Part shown: positions 55,913 through 64,000 of the stretch, in pieces
Position numbering within the stretch: position 1 is the stretch's first letter
Layout of the letters: each line of letters opens with the position of its first letter
NCBI RefSeq assembly: GCF_001995215.1
Contig: NZ_MUXN01000001.1
Coordinates: forward strand, 181,611-245,610
Length of the DNA: 64,000 nt
Direction of reading: 5' to 3'
DNA from: Amycolatopsis azurea DSM 43854
GTDB lineage: Bacteria > Actinomycetota > Actinomycetes > Mycobacteriales > Pseudonocardiaceae
The notes under the pieces: generated by a model
The model's database searches: none
Told to the model about the DNA's origin: nothing
Seen by the model: the letters and a program-made list of their open reading frames with translations, nothing else
Translations under genes and position numbers: made by a program

Positions 55913-56670
55913 GCCTTGATGTGCGTGAGGCGGCGGAAGCGCTGCTGTCCGGGGAAGAACGCGATCCGCTGACCGACGCGTGGCCCGCTTTGGACGTCGA
56001 AACCGCGTACGCGATCCAGGACGAGGCGCTCCGGATCCGGCAGGAACGTGGCGAGACGCTGATCGGCGTCAAGCTGGGCTTGACCTCGCGGGCGAAGCAG
56101 AAACGGATGGGCATCGACTCGCCGTTGCTCGCTTGGCTGACCGACGCGATGGTGCTTCCCGCCGGTGTCCCGGTTCCCACGCTGATCCATCCGCGTGCCG
56201 AACCGGAGCTGGTTTTCGTCATGGGACAACGACTTTCGGGTCCCGGCGTGACCTCGGCGACGGCGCTGGCCGCGGTCGAGCGCGTCCACGGCGGCGTCGA
56301 GATCATCGACAGCCGGTACCGGGACTACCGCTTCTCCCTGCCGGACGCCGTGGCGGACAACGGTTCTTCCGCGTACTTCACGCTCGGCCCGGTGGGCGCC
56401 GAGCCGTCCTCGCTGGACCTTTCGCTGGAGGCGGCGCTGCTGGAGGTCGACGGCGCCATCGTCGACACCGCCACCGGGGCGGCCGTGCAAGGACATCCGG
56501 CGGAAGCGCTGGCGCTGGCGGCCAACGCCCTCGGGGCCCGCGGGCTCGCGCTGGAACAGGGCTGGATCGTGCTCACCGGCGGGATGACCGACGCCGTCGA
56601 CGTACGCCCGGGTTCACGGGTGGCGGCGCATTTCTCGCATCTGGGCTCGATCACGCTCGCCGGGTCTTGA
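55909..56670 (+). CDS. 2-oxo-3-hexenedioate (4-oxalocrotonate) decarboxylase family enzyme
   Basis: A 253-residue relative of the upstream hydratase (DmpH/XylI/PraD-like). Motifs are IGVKLGLTSRAKQKRMGIDS, HPRAEPELVFVMGQRLSG and EIIDSRYRDYRFSLPDAVAD. In meta-cleavage pathways it gives the substrate of the hydratase, and the two enzymes form a complex. The neighbouring aldolase, acetaldehyde dehydrogenase and ring-cleavage dioxygenase genes are absent here. Start GTG 55909. Confidence 0.9.
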   Translation: MSLDVREAAEALLSGEERDPLTDAWPALDVETAYAIQDEALRIRQERGETLIGVKLGLTSRAKQKRMGIDSPLLAWLTDAMVLPAGVPVPTLIHPRAEPELVFVMGQRLSGPGVTSATALAAVERVHGGVEIIDSRYRDYRFSLPDAVADNGSSAYFTLGPVGAEPSSLDLSLEAALLEVDGAIVDTATGAAVQGHPAEALALAANALGARGLALEQGWIVLTGGMTDAVDVRPGSRVAAHFSHLGSITLAGS

Positions 56671-56710
56671 CGGACCGGTGCTCGGCGGTGATCTACGAGG
56701 TCCCCGAAGC

Positions 56711-56763
56711 GTTGCGAAAGCCACTTTCACAACCTTCAACGTTGCGAAAGTGGCTTTCGCAAC
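56711..56763. repeat. Inverted pair of GTTGCGAAAG...CTTTCGCAAC-type units
   Basis: Two 23-bp units, GTTGCGAAAGCCACTTTCAC and GTTGCGAAAGTGGCTTTCGC at their starts, separated by seven bases (CTTCAAC). Their cores are reverse complements. They lie between convergent genes. The units match those at 15068-15120 but one is turned round. Confidence 0.8.
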
Positions 56764-56799
56764 ACCCGAGATCGGGGTGCGGGCGAGCGACTGCTGACC

Positions 56800-57687
56800 T
56801 TAAGTCCTTTGTGGATAGTGCGGCGAGGCGCGGTCGGCCGTCTCCAGCAGACCGCGCGTGAGCCGCGGCCAGATCGCGCGCGGGAGGTCGTGTCCCATAC
56901 CGGGGACGACGTCCAATGTGGACTCCCGCAGCGCCCGGGCCGTCGCCCGGCCACCGGAAACGTGCACGAGCGGATCCTTCGAACCGTGCACGACGAGGGC
57001 GGGAACCTGGAGTTTCCGCAACGCGCGGGAACGATCCCCGCTCGACATGATCGCCGCCAGTTGCCGCGCTGTCCCGCCAGGGTTGACGCCGCGGTCGTAG
57101 GACCGTTCCGCGCGCTCGCGCATCCGGGCCTCGTCGAAGGGATAGCCCGGCGAGCCGATGACGCGGAACGTGCGCACCAGGGAATCGACGTACTCCTCAC
57201 GGCCGCGCGGAGGAGCCGAAAGCAGCATCGCCAGCGCCTTGGCGCTCGGCCGCCCGACGAACCGGTTACCGGTGGTCGACATGATCGACGTCAGCGACCG
57301 CACCCGCGACGGGTACTCGATGGCCAGTGTCTGCGCGACCATCCCGCCCATCGACGCGCCCACGACGTGCGCGCTCTCGACGCCGAGCCGGGTCAGCAGC
57401 CCGGCGGCGTCGCCCGCCATGTCCGCCAGGGAGTACGGCGCCGTGCGCAGGGCGTACGCGAGCGGGAGGTTCACCCGCCCGGTCATCCGGCTGGACCGGC
57501 CGGCGTCGCGGTTGTCGTAGCGGATGACGAAGAACCCCTCGGCCGCGAGGTGCTCGCAGAGTTCGTCGTCCCACCAGATCATCTGCGAGGCCAGGCCCAT
57601 GATCATCAGCAACGGCCTGCCGTCCGGCGAGCCGAACGTCTCGTGGCACAACTCGATGCCGTTCACCGTGGCGATCGTCTCGGGCAT
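56800..57687 (-). CDS. Alpha/beta hydrolase, RdmC-like
   Basis: A 295-residue alpha/beta hydrolase. LLMIMGLASQMIWWDDELCE starts the domain, RYDNRDAGRSSRM follows, GASMGGMVAQTLA carries the nucleophile serine, and GMGHDLPRAIWP the histidine. The opening block resembles the aclacinomycin methylesterase RdmC group, but no antibiotic cluster is present, so it could be a general esterase. ATG 57687 is preferred; GTG 57708 overlaps the stop of the ABC transporter gene and may be used for coupling. Confidence 0.88.
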   Translation of the reverse strand: MPETIATVNGIELCHETFGSPDGRPLLMIMGLASQMIWWDDELCEHLAAEGFFVIRYDNRDAGRSSRMTGRVNLPLAYALRTAPYSLADMAGDAAGLLTRLGVESAHVVGASMGGMVAQTLAIEYPSRVRSLTSIMSTTGNRFVGRPSAKALAMLLSAPPRGREEYVDSLVRTFRVIGSPGYPFDEARMRERAERSYDRGVNPGGTARQLAAIMSSGDRSRALRKLQVPALVVHGSKDPLVHVSGGRATARALRESTLDVVPGMGHDLPRAIWPRLTRGLLETADRASPHYPQRT

Positions 57688-57700
57688 TCCGACAGTGTGA

Positions 57701-59626
57701 CTACTCACCGCGATACGCGCGAGCCTGGATCTCGTAAAGCTCGTGGTAGAGGCCTCCTTCCTCGATGAGTTCGGCGTGCGTGCCCTGTTCGATCAGCCGT
57801 CCCTTCTCCAGCACGAGGATCCGGTCCGCGGAGCGGATGTTGGCCAGCCGGTGGGTGACCAGGATCGTCGTGCGCCTGCCCGCCCCGGAGACGCTCGCGT
57901 GCCGCAGCCCGGCGAAGACCCGCGCCTCGGCCTTCGCGTCGAGCGCGGCCGTCGGCTCGTCGGCGACCAGGACGGCGGCGTCGCGGTAGATCCCGCGGGC
58001 GATCCCCATCCGCTGCCACTGCCCGCCCGAGATGTCCTGCCCGTCGTCGAACTTCTTGGACAGCACCGTTTTCTCTTTGGCAGGCAAGGACTCGATCACC
58101 TCGTCGGCGCCGGAGGAGGTGATCGCGTCGAGCCAGGCGACGCGGTCCGGATCCTCGCGGCCGAGCCTGCCGACGGTCACGTTGTGCTCCGCGGTCATCG
58201 GCCATTCGGCAGGATCCTGGGCGATCACGGCGATGTTCGTGTGCACCGACTCGTGGTCGGCGCCCGCGAGATCGACGTCGTCCCAGTACACCTTTCCCTC
58301 CGAGGGCGGATAGAGCCCGGTGAGCAGTTTGCCCAGCGTGGTCTTGCCCGAACCGTTCTCGCCGACGAGGGCGACCACCTCGCCGCGCCGGATGGTCAGC
58401 GAAACCTCGCGCAGCGCGGCGGTTTCCTGGCCGGGATAGGTGAACGTGACGTTGTCCAGCCGGATCTCCGCCGGATCCGGCGGGGCGGCGATCCCGTCCT
58501 TCAGCGGGCCGCGTTTCTCGGATTCCACGAGCAGCTTGTGGAAGAAGGCGATGTAGAACGACTCCTCGTACAGGGAGTTCACCGCGTGCATCGTGATGGA
58601 CAGCGAGTTCGACGCCGACCGCATGGCGAGCGCCGCCGTCCCGGCGAGGGCGAGTTCCATCTGCCCGCTGTAGAGCAGGACGCCGAGCACGAGGTACGCG
58701 ACGGCGGTGCCCACCCCGGCCGCCGCGCGACCGGTCAGCCGGACCAGATTGCTGCGATGCGCGAGCCGGACCTCCTCGTGCATCAAGCTTTCGGTGATCC
58801 GCCGGTACTCGCCGAGCAACGGTTCCTGCAGGGTGAGCGCGTGCCGTTCGAGGGCGAATTCGCGGTACGTGGCGACTTCCTCGACGATCCCCTTCCGGAT
58901 GTGCCGTCCGACTGTGTCGAGATAGTGCCGGTAGTTCAGCCGCGCGACCTTGGCCGCCGCCCAGCCGTCGGCCGCCGCGGCGAGCAACAGCACCGGCGCG
59001 AGCCACGGGTTGAGCAGGCCCGCCGCCACCAGCGCGGCGATCAGCGAGATCAGCGCCGACGTCAGATCCGCGAGCCAGCGCAGGCTCATCTCGATCGAGC
59101 GGACGCCGTACCGCGCGCCCTGCCTGGCCAGCTCCCGGAAATCGGCGTCCTCGAAGGCCAGCAGCCGGACCCGGACCATCGCGGCGGTGACCTCGTCGCC
59201 CGCCGCGGTCACGATCCGCGGCCGGAGCGCGCCCTCGACCGCGGCCACGGCCGTGTCGAGCAGCGCGCGCAACGCGTACGTGCCGACGACGATCATCAAG
59301 GCGGGCAACGATTCCAGCACTCTGTCCGGCGTCGGCCCGCTTTCCAGCAGTGCGATGAACACGTTCGCCGTCGCCAGCAGGCCGAACGCGGTGACACAAC
59401 CGGAAAGGACGTGGACGACGCCGGCGAGCAGGGTCAGCCGCGGCGACGTCCGCCAGGCCAGCCGCAGCACGATGGCCACGGCCGACGGGAGCGCGCGGAT
59501 GGCCTTCGCCATCCCCGCCTCGGCCACGGTCTCGTCGACCGCGGCCCATTCGGGCATCTTCAGGTTCTCGACCCCGATCAGGGGCACGGGCGCTTCGGGC
59601 ACTCCTTCTTCTCTACGCGCCCCCAC
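57701..59626 (-). CDS. Single-chain ABC transporter (permease plus ATPase)
   Basis: About 641 residues. The first 330 carry roughly six transmembrane helices of a type 1 ABC exporter (LRLAWRTSPRLTLLAGVVHV; LADLTSALISLIAALVAAGL). The ATPase half has Walker A GENGSGKTT, signature ISGGQWQRM and Walker B VLVADEPTAALD, with the H-loop VTHRL. The start is unclear: GTG 59626 is taken, and GTG 59602 or further upstream starts are possible. It shares its end with the next hydrolase gene, so they may act together, for example in export and hydrolysis of the same compound (speculative). Confidence 0.88.
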   Translation of the reverse strand: MGARREEGVPEAPVPLIGVENLKMPEWAAVDETVAEAGMAKAIRALPSAVAIVLRLAWRTSPRLTLLAGVVHVLSGCVTAFGLLATANVFIALLESGPTPDRVLESLPALMIVVGTYALRALLDTAVAAVEGALRPRIVTAAGDEVTAAMVRVRLLAFEDADFRELARQGARYGVRSIEMSLRWLADLTSALISLIAALVAAGLLNPWLAPVLLLAAAADGWAAAKVARLNYRHYLDTVGRHIRKGIVEEVATYREFALERHALTLQEPLLGEYRRITESLMHEEVRLAHRSNLVRLTGRAAAGVGTAVAYLVLGVLLYSGQMELALAGTAALAMRSASNSLSITMHAVNSLYEESFYIAFFHKLLVESEKRGPLKDGIAAPPDPAEIRLDNVTFTYPGQETAALREVSLTIRRGEVVALVGENGSGKTTLGKLLTGLYPPSEGKVYWDDVDLAGADHESVHTNIAVIAQDPAEWPMTAEHNVTVGRLGREDPDRVAWLDAITSSGADEVIESLPAKEKTVLSKKFDDGQDISGGQWQRMGIARGIYRDAAVLVADEPTAALDAKAEARVFAGLRHASVSGAGRRTTILVTHRLANIRSADRILVLEKGRLIEQGTHAELIEEGGLYHELYEIQARAYRGE

Positions 59627-59678
59627 CGACAATTCCGAGAGCCGATGGGGCGGCGGTGACGCGTCGGCCGGGTGGGTC

Positions 59679-59718
59679 GTGAGTGGCAAGTGTCGTTCTA
59701 ACCCCACTTGCCACTCAC
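59679..59718. repeat. Hairpin GTGAGTGGCAAGTG upstream of ABC transporter
   Basis: Arms of 14 bp (GTGAGTGGCAAGTG and CACTTGCCACTCAC) around a 12-base loop. It lies upstream of the divergent ABC transporter and membrane protein genes. It has the same build as the other palindromic elements but another core. Confidence 0.75.
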
Positions 59719-59776
59719 GACCACCTGTGCCGACGCCTCACCGCAGCACTCTTCAGCTCCCGCCCACGATGCGTTA

Positions 59777-59792
59777 CGCTCTCGCTAGAGCG
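59777..59792. promoter_or_regulatory. Possible operator CGCTCT-N4-AGAGCG
   Basis: Perfect 6-bp inverted repeat with a four-base centre, 27 bases before the ATG of the membrane protein gene. A TACGCT -10-like hexamer overlaps its left end. No cognate regulator is identified. Confidence 0.35.
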
Positions 59793-59818
59793 ATCTATCA
59801 AGTCGCAAGGGGGCGAAC

Positions 59819-60238
59819 ATGGAAGCTCTGCGAAACCAAGGGCTCACCGCGTTACGGCTGATCCTGGCCTTCACACTGCTGTCCACCACGCTGCACTACG
59901 CGCACAACGTGATCAGAGCGGCGGACTACCCGCAGATCGAGGGGATCCCGGTCGGTGTCGCCGCGACCCTGGTCGCCATCGTGTACTTCGTCCTGACCGC
60001 GATCGGCCTGGCCGGCTACCGCGACTACCTGCGCGGACGCTACTGGCGGGCGCTCGTGCTCCTGATGGTCTTCTCGCTGTCGGGACTGGCGAGCCTTGGG
60101 CACTTCCTGACCGGGGTGCCGCAGATCCCGGCGTTCTGGTTCGTCACGATCTTCACCGACGGTGCCTCGGCGCTGCTTCTGTGGGGCTTCGTGATCTGGG
60201 CGTCGGCGAAGCTCAACCGGGTGCCCACGCCCGCCTAG
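59819..60238 (+). CDS. Small four-helix membrane protein
   Basis: A 139-residue integral membrane protein with four predicted helices (LTALRLILAFTLLSTTLHYA; AATLVAIVYFVLTAIGLAGY; ALVLLMVFSLSGLASLGHFL; FWFVTIFTDGASALLLWGFV). Histidines in helix 1 and after helix 3 could be functional. The family is unknown. The ATG has AAGGGGG upstream. Its stop overlaps the stop of the convergent cupin gene. Confidence 0.82.
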   Translation: MEALRNQGLTALRLILAFTLLSTTLHYAHNVIRAADYPQIEGIPVGVAATLVAIVYFVLTAIGLAGYRDYLRGRYWRALVLLMVFSLSGLASLGHFLTGVPQIPAFWFVTIFTDGASALLLWGFVIWASAKLNRVPTPA

Positions 60239-60690
60239 CCGCCGTACGTGATGTGGTGGGGCGCGGCGACCTTGTTGATCTTCACCGGATCGATCGCGCC
60301 CTCGGTGAACACGGCCGGACCCGCCTCGAACAGGTCCTCCAGGTAGTGCTCCCAGCCGCCGGGGGAGGAGATCTGGAGGACCCGGGGCGGCTCGGAGACG
60401 CGGCGCAGAGCGTGCGGCACCCCGCGTGGCAGCAGGACGAACGTGCCCTTGGTCGCGACGTGGCTCTCGTCGTCGAAGTCGATGCCGAGTTCGCCTTCGA
60501 GGACGTAGATGCACTCGTCGGCCTCGTGGTGCACGTGCCGCGGGATGTCCATGGCCAGGGTGACCTCCAGCAACGAGAACCTCGTCTCGGTGTCCTCGGT
60601 CATCGCCTTGACGCTGAACGCGGGCGGCAGCTTTACCCGGCCGGGCCGGGCCTCGCCGGGTTCGAGCAGCAGAAAACGGTCCTTCGACAT
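60235..60690 (-). CDS. Cupin-domain protein
   Basis: A 151-residue single cupin barrel. Motif 1 (IPRHVHHEADECIYVLEGEL) supplies two His and one Glu metal ligand; motif 2 (GTFVLLPRGVPHALRRV) supplies the third His. The build resembles quercetinase-type or small sensor cupins. It diverges from a tetR gene across an operator palindrome and is probably regulated by it. Its reaction is unknown. Confidence 0.88.
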   Translation of the reverse strand: MSKDRFLLLEPGEARPGRVKLPPAFSVKAMTEDTETRFSLLEVTLAMDIPRHVHHEADECIYVLEGELGIDFDDESHVATKGTFVLLPRGVPHALRRVSEPPRVLQISSPGGWEHYLEDLFEAGPAVFTEGAIDPVKINKVAAPHHITYGG

Positions 60691-60709
60691 GCTATGCTCT
60701 CCTTCATTC

Positions 60710-60728
60710 GGAAGCGGATTCCGTTTCC
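60710..60728. promoter_or_regulatory. Probable TetR operator
   Basis: GGAAGCGGATTCCGTTTCC, a palindrome with one mismatch, between the divergent cupin and tetR genes. Such 19-bp sites are typical for TetR dimers. Confidence 0.65.
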
Positions 60729-60750
60729 ACTTAATCGGGAGGGAGACAGG

Positions 60751-61305
60751 TTGTCAGCCAAGCCGCGAGCGGACGCGGAGCGCAATCGAGCACGGGTGAC
60801 GGAGGCCGCGCGGGCGCTGTTCGCCGAACGCGGGGACGACGTGCAGATGCCGGAGATCGCCCGCGCGGCCGGCGTCGGCGTCGGGACCGTGTATCGGCAT
60901 TTCCCCGACCGTCAGGCGCTGGTCGAAGCGGCCGCGGAACATCGGTTCGCGGAGATCGAGGAGTACGCCCGGGAGTACTGCTTCGGCGAGGATTCCGGCC
61001 TGGAGCGCTACTTCCGGTACGTCGGCGAGCTGCTGTCCCGCGACCGGGGCCTCACCGCGGCCATCGATTCGGCGCGCGGACGGCCCGGGAGTGAGCCGCG
61101 CGGCACCGCCCGCGGGCGCCTCGAAAGGGTGGTCGCCGAGGTCATCGCCCACGATCAGGCGGCGGGACTCGTCCGGCTGGACTGCACCGTCGCCGACGTC
61201 TATCTGCTGGTCGGCGCGCTTTCGTCGGTCATTCGCGCGGGTTCCGATTGGGTTCGTTTCCTCGACCTGACGCTTTCCGCACTCCGTGACCAACTTTCTA
61301 CATAA
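60751..61305 (+). CDS. TetR-family transcriptional regulator
   Basis: A 184-residue TetR protein. N-terminal helix-turn-helix: RNRARVTEAARALFAERGDD, IARAAGVGVGTVYRHFPDRQ. The C-terminal ligand domain is variable (LERYFRYVGELLSRDRGLTA). The start is TTG, with GGAGGGAG seven bases upstream. It likely represses itself and the divergent cupin, and it precedes boxC on the same strand, so it may also control the box genes. Confidence 0.9.
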   Translation: MSAKPRADAERNRARVTEAARALFAERGDDVQMPEIARAAGVGVGTVYRHFPDRQALVEAAAEHRFAEIEEYAREYCFGEDSGLERYFRYVGELLSRDRGLTAAIDSARGRPGSEPRGTARGRLERVVAEVIAHDQAAGLVRLDCTVADVYLLVGALSSVIRAGSDWVRFLDLTLSALRDQLST

Positions 61306-61331
61306 CATTGACGGTAGTCAGTGCAATGTAG
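61298..61331 (+). promoter_or_regulatory. Inverted repeat and promoter before boxC
   Basis: CTACATAACATTG and CAATGTAG form an interrupted inverted repeat that overlaps the tetR stop. A TTGAC -35-like element lies inside it (TTGACGGTAGTC). It is the only regulatory-looking sequence before boxC and may be the site of a benzoyl-CoA-responsive regulator. Confidence 0.45.
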
Positions 61332-61343
61332 ACAATTGATCAG

Positions 61344-62936
61344 GTGACGCGGACCACACCGGTGACGTTCGAACGTCATCCCAGCGGCTACCGGCACTGG
61401 AAACTGTCCACCGACGGCGACGTCGCGTGGCTCGAACTCGACGTCGCCGCGGACGGCGGGCTCGTACCGGGTTACGAGCTCAAGCTCAACTCGTACGACC
61501 TCGGCGTCGACATCGAGTTGTACGACGCGACGCAGCGGCTGCGGTTCGAGCACCCCGAAGTCCGCGTGGTCATCGTGACCAGCGCGAAGGACAACGTCTT
61601 CTGCGCCGGGGCGAACATCCGGATGCTCGCGTCGTCGTCGCACGAGTGGAAGGTGAACTTCTGCAAGTTCACCAACGAGACCCGCAACGCCATGGAAGAC
61701 GCCACCGCGCATTCCGGGCAGCTCTACGTCGCCGCGGTCAACGGCACGTGCGCCGGCGGCGGCTACGAGATCGCGCTCGCCTGCGACAAGATCTTGCTGG
61801 TCGACGACAACTCCTCGACCGTCGCGCTGCCGGAGGTCCCGCTCCTCGGCGTCCTCCCCGGTACCGGCGGGCTCACCCGGGTGGTCGACAAACGCGGCGT
61901 GCGGCGGGACCTCGCCGACGTCTTTGCCACCCGCCCCGACGGGGTCAAGGGCCGGACCGCCGTCGACTGGCGGCTCGTCGACGAACTCGTGCCGCGCAAG
62001 GGTTTCCGCGACGCCGTGCTGGCCAGGGCGAAGGAACTCGCTCGGACGACCGAGCGGCTCGACGGCGAAGGCGTCCGGCTCGCGCCGCTGAAGCATCGCT
62101 ATGTCGACGTCGTCCTGGGCGAGACCGAAGCGACCATCACCGTCAAGGGGCCCGAAGACGACGACGGCTGGCTACTGGACGTCACCCGGGAGCTGGACGA
62201 CACGATCCTCCGCCTGCGCACCAACGAACCCGGGCTCGGCACCTGGGTGCTCCGCGCCGAGGGTGATCCCGCGAAGGTCCTGGAGCACGAACGCGCCGTT
62301 TTCGACGTGAAAGACTGTCTGAGCAACGAAATCGTCCACTACTTCAAACGGACGCTGAAACGCCTGGACGTCACCAGCCGCAGCTTGATCGCCCTCGTCG
62401 AGCCCGGCGGCTGCTTCGCCGGGCTCCTGCTGGAAATCGCGCTCGCCGCCGACCGGCAGTACATCTTGGACGGTCCCCCGGTCGACGACGAAGACAGTGA
62501 AGAACGTGCGTCGATCACGTTGTCCGAAGCCAACTTCGGCCGCTTCCCGATGGGCAACGGCCTCACTCGTCTCGAGTCCCGGTTCTTCGGCGACCCCGGG
62601 CACGTCACGAAGCTGGCGGAACGACGCGGTCAAGCGCTGAGCCCGGCGGAGGCGAACGAACTCGGCCTGGTCACCGACGCCCCGGACGACCTCGACTGGG
62701 AGGACGAGATCCGGATCGCGCTGGAAGGCCGGGCTTCGCTCAGCCCGGACGCCCTGACCGGCATGGAGGCGAACCACCGGTTCGTCGGCCCCGAAACGAC
62801 GGAAAGCAAGATCTTCGGCAGGCTCGCGGCCTGGCAGAACTGGATCTTCACTCGTCCGAACGCATCCGGTCCCGAAGGCGCGCTGCGTCGCTACGGTACT
62901 GGTCAGAAGGCCGTCTTCGACAGGAAGCGGGTTTGA
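61344..62936 (+). CDS. boxC: 2,3-epoxybenzoyl-CoA dihydrolase BoxC
   Basis: A 530-residue enzyme of the aerobic benzoyl-CoA pathway: it opens the ring of 2,3-epoxybenzoyl-CoA and releases formate. It has two crotonase-like halves. The first contains VFCAGANIRML and GTCAGGGYEIALACD (oxyanion hole and CoA site); the second GGCFAGLLLEIALAADRQ. ASITLSEANFGRFPMGNGLT is conserved among BoxC proteins. Start GTG 61344. It is seven bases upstream of boxB. Confidence 0.95.
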   Translation: MTRTTPVTFERHPSGYRHWKLSTDGDVAWLELDVAADGGLVPGYELKLNSYDLGVDIELYDATQRLRFEHPEVRVVIVTSAKDNVFCAGANIRMLASSSHEWKVNFCKFTNETRNAMEDATAHSGQLYVAAVNGTCAGGGYEIALACDKILLVDDNSSTVALPEVPLLGVLPGTGGLTRVVDKRGVRRDLADVFATRPDGVKGRTAVDWRLVDELVPRKGFRDAVLARAKELARTTERLDGEGVRLAPLKHRYVDVVLGETEATITVKGPEDDDGWLLDVTRELDDTILRLRTNEPGLGTWVLRAEGDPAKVLEHERAVFDVKDCLSNEIVHYFKRTLKRLDVTSRSLIALVEPGGCFAGLLLEIALAADRQYILDGPPVDDEDSEERASITLSEANFGRFPMGNGLTRLESRFFGDPGHVTKLAERRGQALSPAEANELGLVTDAPDDLDWEDEIRIALEGRASLSPDALTGMEANHRFVGPETTESKIFGRLAAWQNWIFTRPNASGPEGALRRYGTGQKAVFDRKRV

Positions 62937-62943
62937 AAAGACC

Positions 62944-64000
62944 ATGCCCACCAAGATCGATTACGACGCCAAGATCCCCAACAACGTCGATCTCTCCGGG
63001 GACCGGCGGCTCCAGCGGGCGCTGGAGGGCTGGCAGCCGAAGTTCCTGGACTGGTGGGGCGAAATGGGTCCCACGCTGCGGACCCAGGGCGTCTACCTGC
63101 GCACCGCGGTCAGCGTCGGCCGGGACGGCTGGGCGCATTTCGGCCACGTCAACGTGCCCGACTACCGCTGGGGGATCTTCCTCGCGGAGCCCGGCCCGGA
63201 CCGCGTCATCGGTTTCGGCGAGCACAAGGGCGAGCCCGCCTGGCAGCAGGTCCCCGGCGAATACCGCGCCGACCTGCAACGGCTCATCGTCATCCAGGGC
63301 GACACCGAACCCGCGTCGGTCGAGCAGCAGAAACTGCTGGGGCTCACCGCGCCGAGCCTCTACGACCTGCGGAACCTGTTCCAGGTCAACGTCGAAGAAG
63401 GCCGCCATCTGTGGGCGATGGTGTATCTGCTGCACGCCTACTTCGGCCGGGAAGGCCGCGACGAGGCGGAAGGTCTCCTGCTCCGGAATTCCGGAAGTCC
63501 GGACGCCCCGCGCATCCTCGGCGCCTTCAATGAGGAGACCGCGGATTGGCTCGCGTTCTACATGTTCACCTATTTCACCGATCGCGATGGCAAATACCAG
63601 CTCGGCACCCTCAAGGAAAGCGGCTTCGACCCGCTTTCCCGCACTTGCGAATTCATGCTCAAGGAAGAGGCGCACCACATGTTCGTCGGCACCACGGGGG
63701 TCGACCGGGTGGTCACCCGCAGTGCCGAACTGATCCGCGAACACGACACCTTCGACATCGCCGGGCACGGCGGGATCCCCCTGGACGTGATCCAGCGCTA
63801 CCTCAACTTCCACTACACCGTCTCCCTCGACCTGTTCGGCAGCGAGACCTCGACCAACGCCGCGAACTACTACACCGCCGGGCTGAAAGGCCGCTGGCAG
63901 GAGCCCCGCCGCAAGGACGACCACCGGCTCACCGACGCCGCCGGAACGCTGTCCCGGCCGAGGGCCGACGGCACCTGGGAGAGCGAGGAACACCAGGCAA
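62944..64000 (+). CDS. boxB: Benzoyl-CoA 2,3-epoxidase subunit BoxB (partial)
   Basis: The first 352 residues of the diiron epoxidase that converts benzoyl-CoA to 2,3-epoxybenzoyl-CoA; the normal length is about 470, and the frame runs off the window. Diiron-ligand helices are visible: VNVEEGRHLWAMVYLLHAYF (Glu151/152, His155), FNEETADWLAFYMFTYFTDR and LKEEAHHMFVGT. It starts seven bases after boxC and should be cotranscribed. BoxA (its reductase) and the benzoate-CoA ligase are expected beyond the window edge. Confidence 0.95.
   Translation, partial: MPTKIDYDAKIPNNVDLSGDRRLQRALEGWQPKFLDWWGEMGPTLRTQGVYLRTAVSVGRDGWAHFGHVNVPDYRWGIFLAEPGPDRVIGFGEHKGEPAWQQVPGEYRADLQRLIVIQGDTEPASVEQQKLLGLTAPSLYDLRNLFQVNVEEGRHLWAMVYLLHAYFGREGRDEAEGLLLRNSGSPDAPRILGAFNEETADWLAFYMFTYFTDRDGKYQLGTLKESGFDPLSRTCEFMLKEEAHHMFVGTTGVDRVVTRSAELIREHDTFDIAGHGGIPLDVIQRYLNFHYTVSLDLFGSETSTNAANYYTAGLKGRWQEPRRKDDHRLTDAAGTLSRPRADGTWESEEHQA

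Overview
The window looks like chromosomal DNA of a high-GC actinomycete of the Pseudonocardiales, most likely Amycolatopsis or a close relative. Many genes start with GTG or TTG. The order carD-ispD-ispF-cysS-rlmB, with an lpqE-like lipoprotein and radA diverging from carD, matches the mycobacterial layout. A geosmin synthase and several secreted glycoside hydrolases point to a soil filamentous actinomycete. The genus is an inference from sequence features, not a database result.

Layout. 1-2.8 kb: an alpha/beta hydrolase facing an MBOAT acyltransferase and a small partner. 2.8-8.6 kb (minus strand): rlmB, cysS, a HAD phosphatase, two FDOR flavoproteins, ispF, an unusual ispD and carD. 8.9-11.1 kb (plus): lipoprotein and radA. 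11.1-14.8 kb: a sigma factor with its membrane partner, a secreted C39-like protein and a GH6 glucanase. 15.2-22.6 kb: trehalose synthesis (otsA, and otsB fused to GH15), a ThrE-type exporter, and a Tat-exported PhoD phosphatase. tRNA-Thr(TGT) follows at 22,668.

From the tRNA to about 33.4 kb lies a foreign-looking, more AT-rich island. It holds a membrane KAP P-loop NTPase, a protein with a HEPN-like motif, a zinc-ribbon protein of unknown function, and a UvrD-like helicase fused to a RecB-like nuclease. No intact integrase or transposase is visible. This gene set is the best candidate for an undescribed (probably defence) system. Next come a 3' remnant of cutA and a type VII-secreted polymorphic toxin cassette (WXG100-like partner, toxin type 28 protein, CdiI-type immunity protein) at 34.1-36.1 kb.

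36.2-42.6 kb: MarR- and ArsR-controlled genes with visible operators, a DUF3800 protein, geosmin synthase and a GH64 beta-1,3-glucanase. 42.9-51.2 kb is rich in regulators: three sigma-type genes, two GAF-ANTAR proteins, LysR, an Rsm22 methyltransferase and YciI. 51.2-57.7 kb: IclR-lactate permease operon, CoA-binding protein, and a hydratase/decarboxylase pair typical of meta-cleavage pathways. 57.7-64 kb: a single-chain ABC transporter, then the aerobic benzoyl-CoA (box) genes with a TetR regulator and cupin; boxB runs off the window.

Two sequence-scale signals cross gene boundaries. One is a set of intergenic palindromes of at least two families that sit mainly at gene ends. The other is an 11-bp motif, TCC-(A/T)-N-TGTGGA, found about ten times and only on the plus strand.
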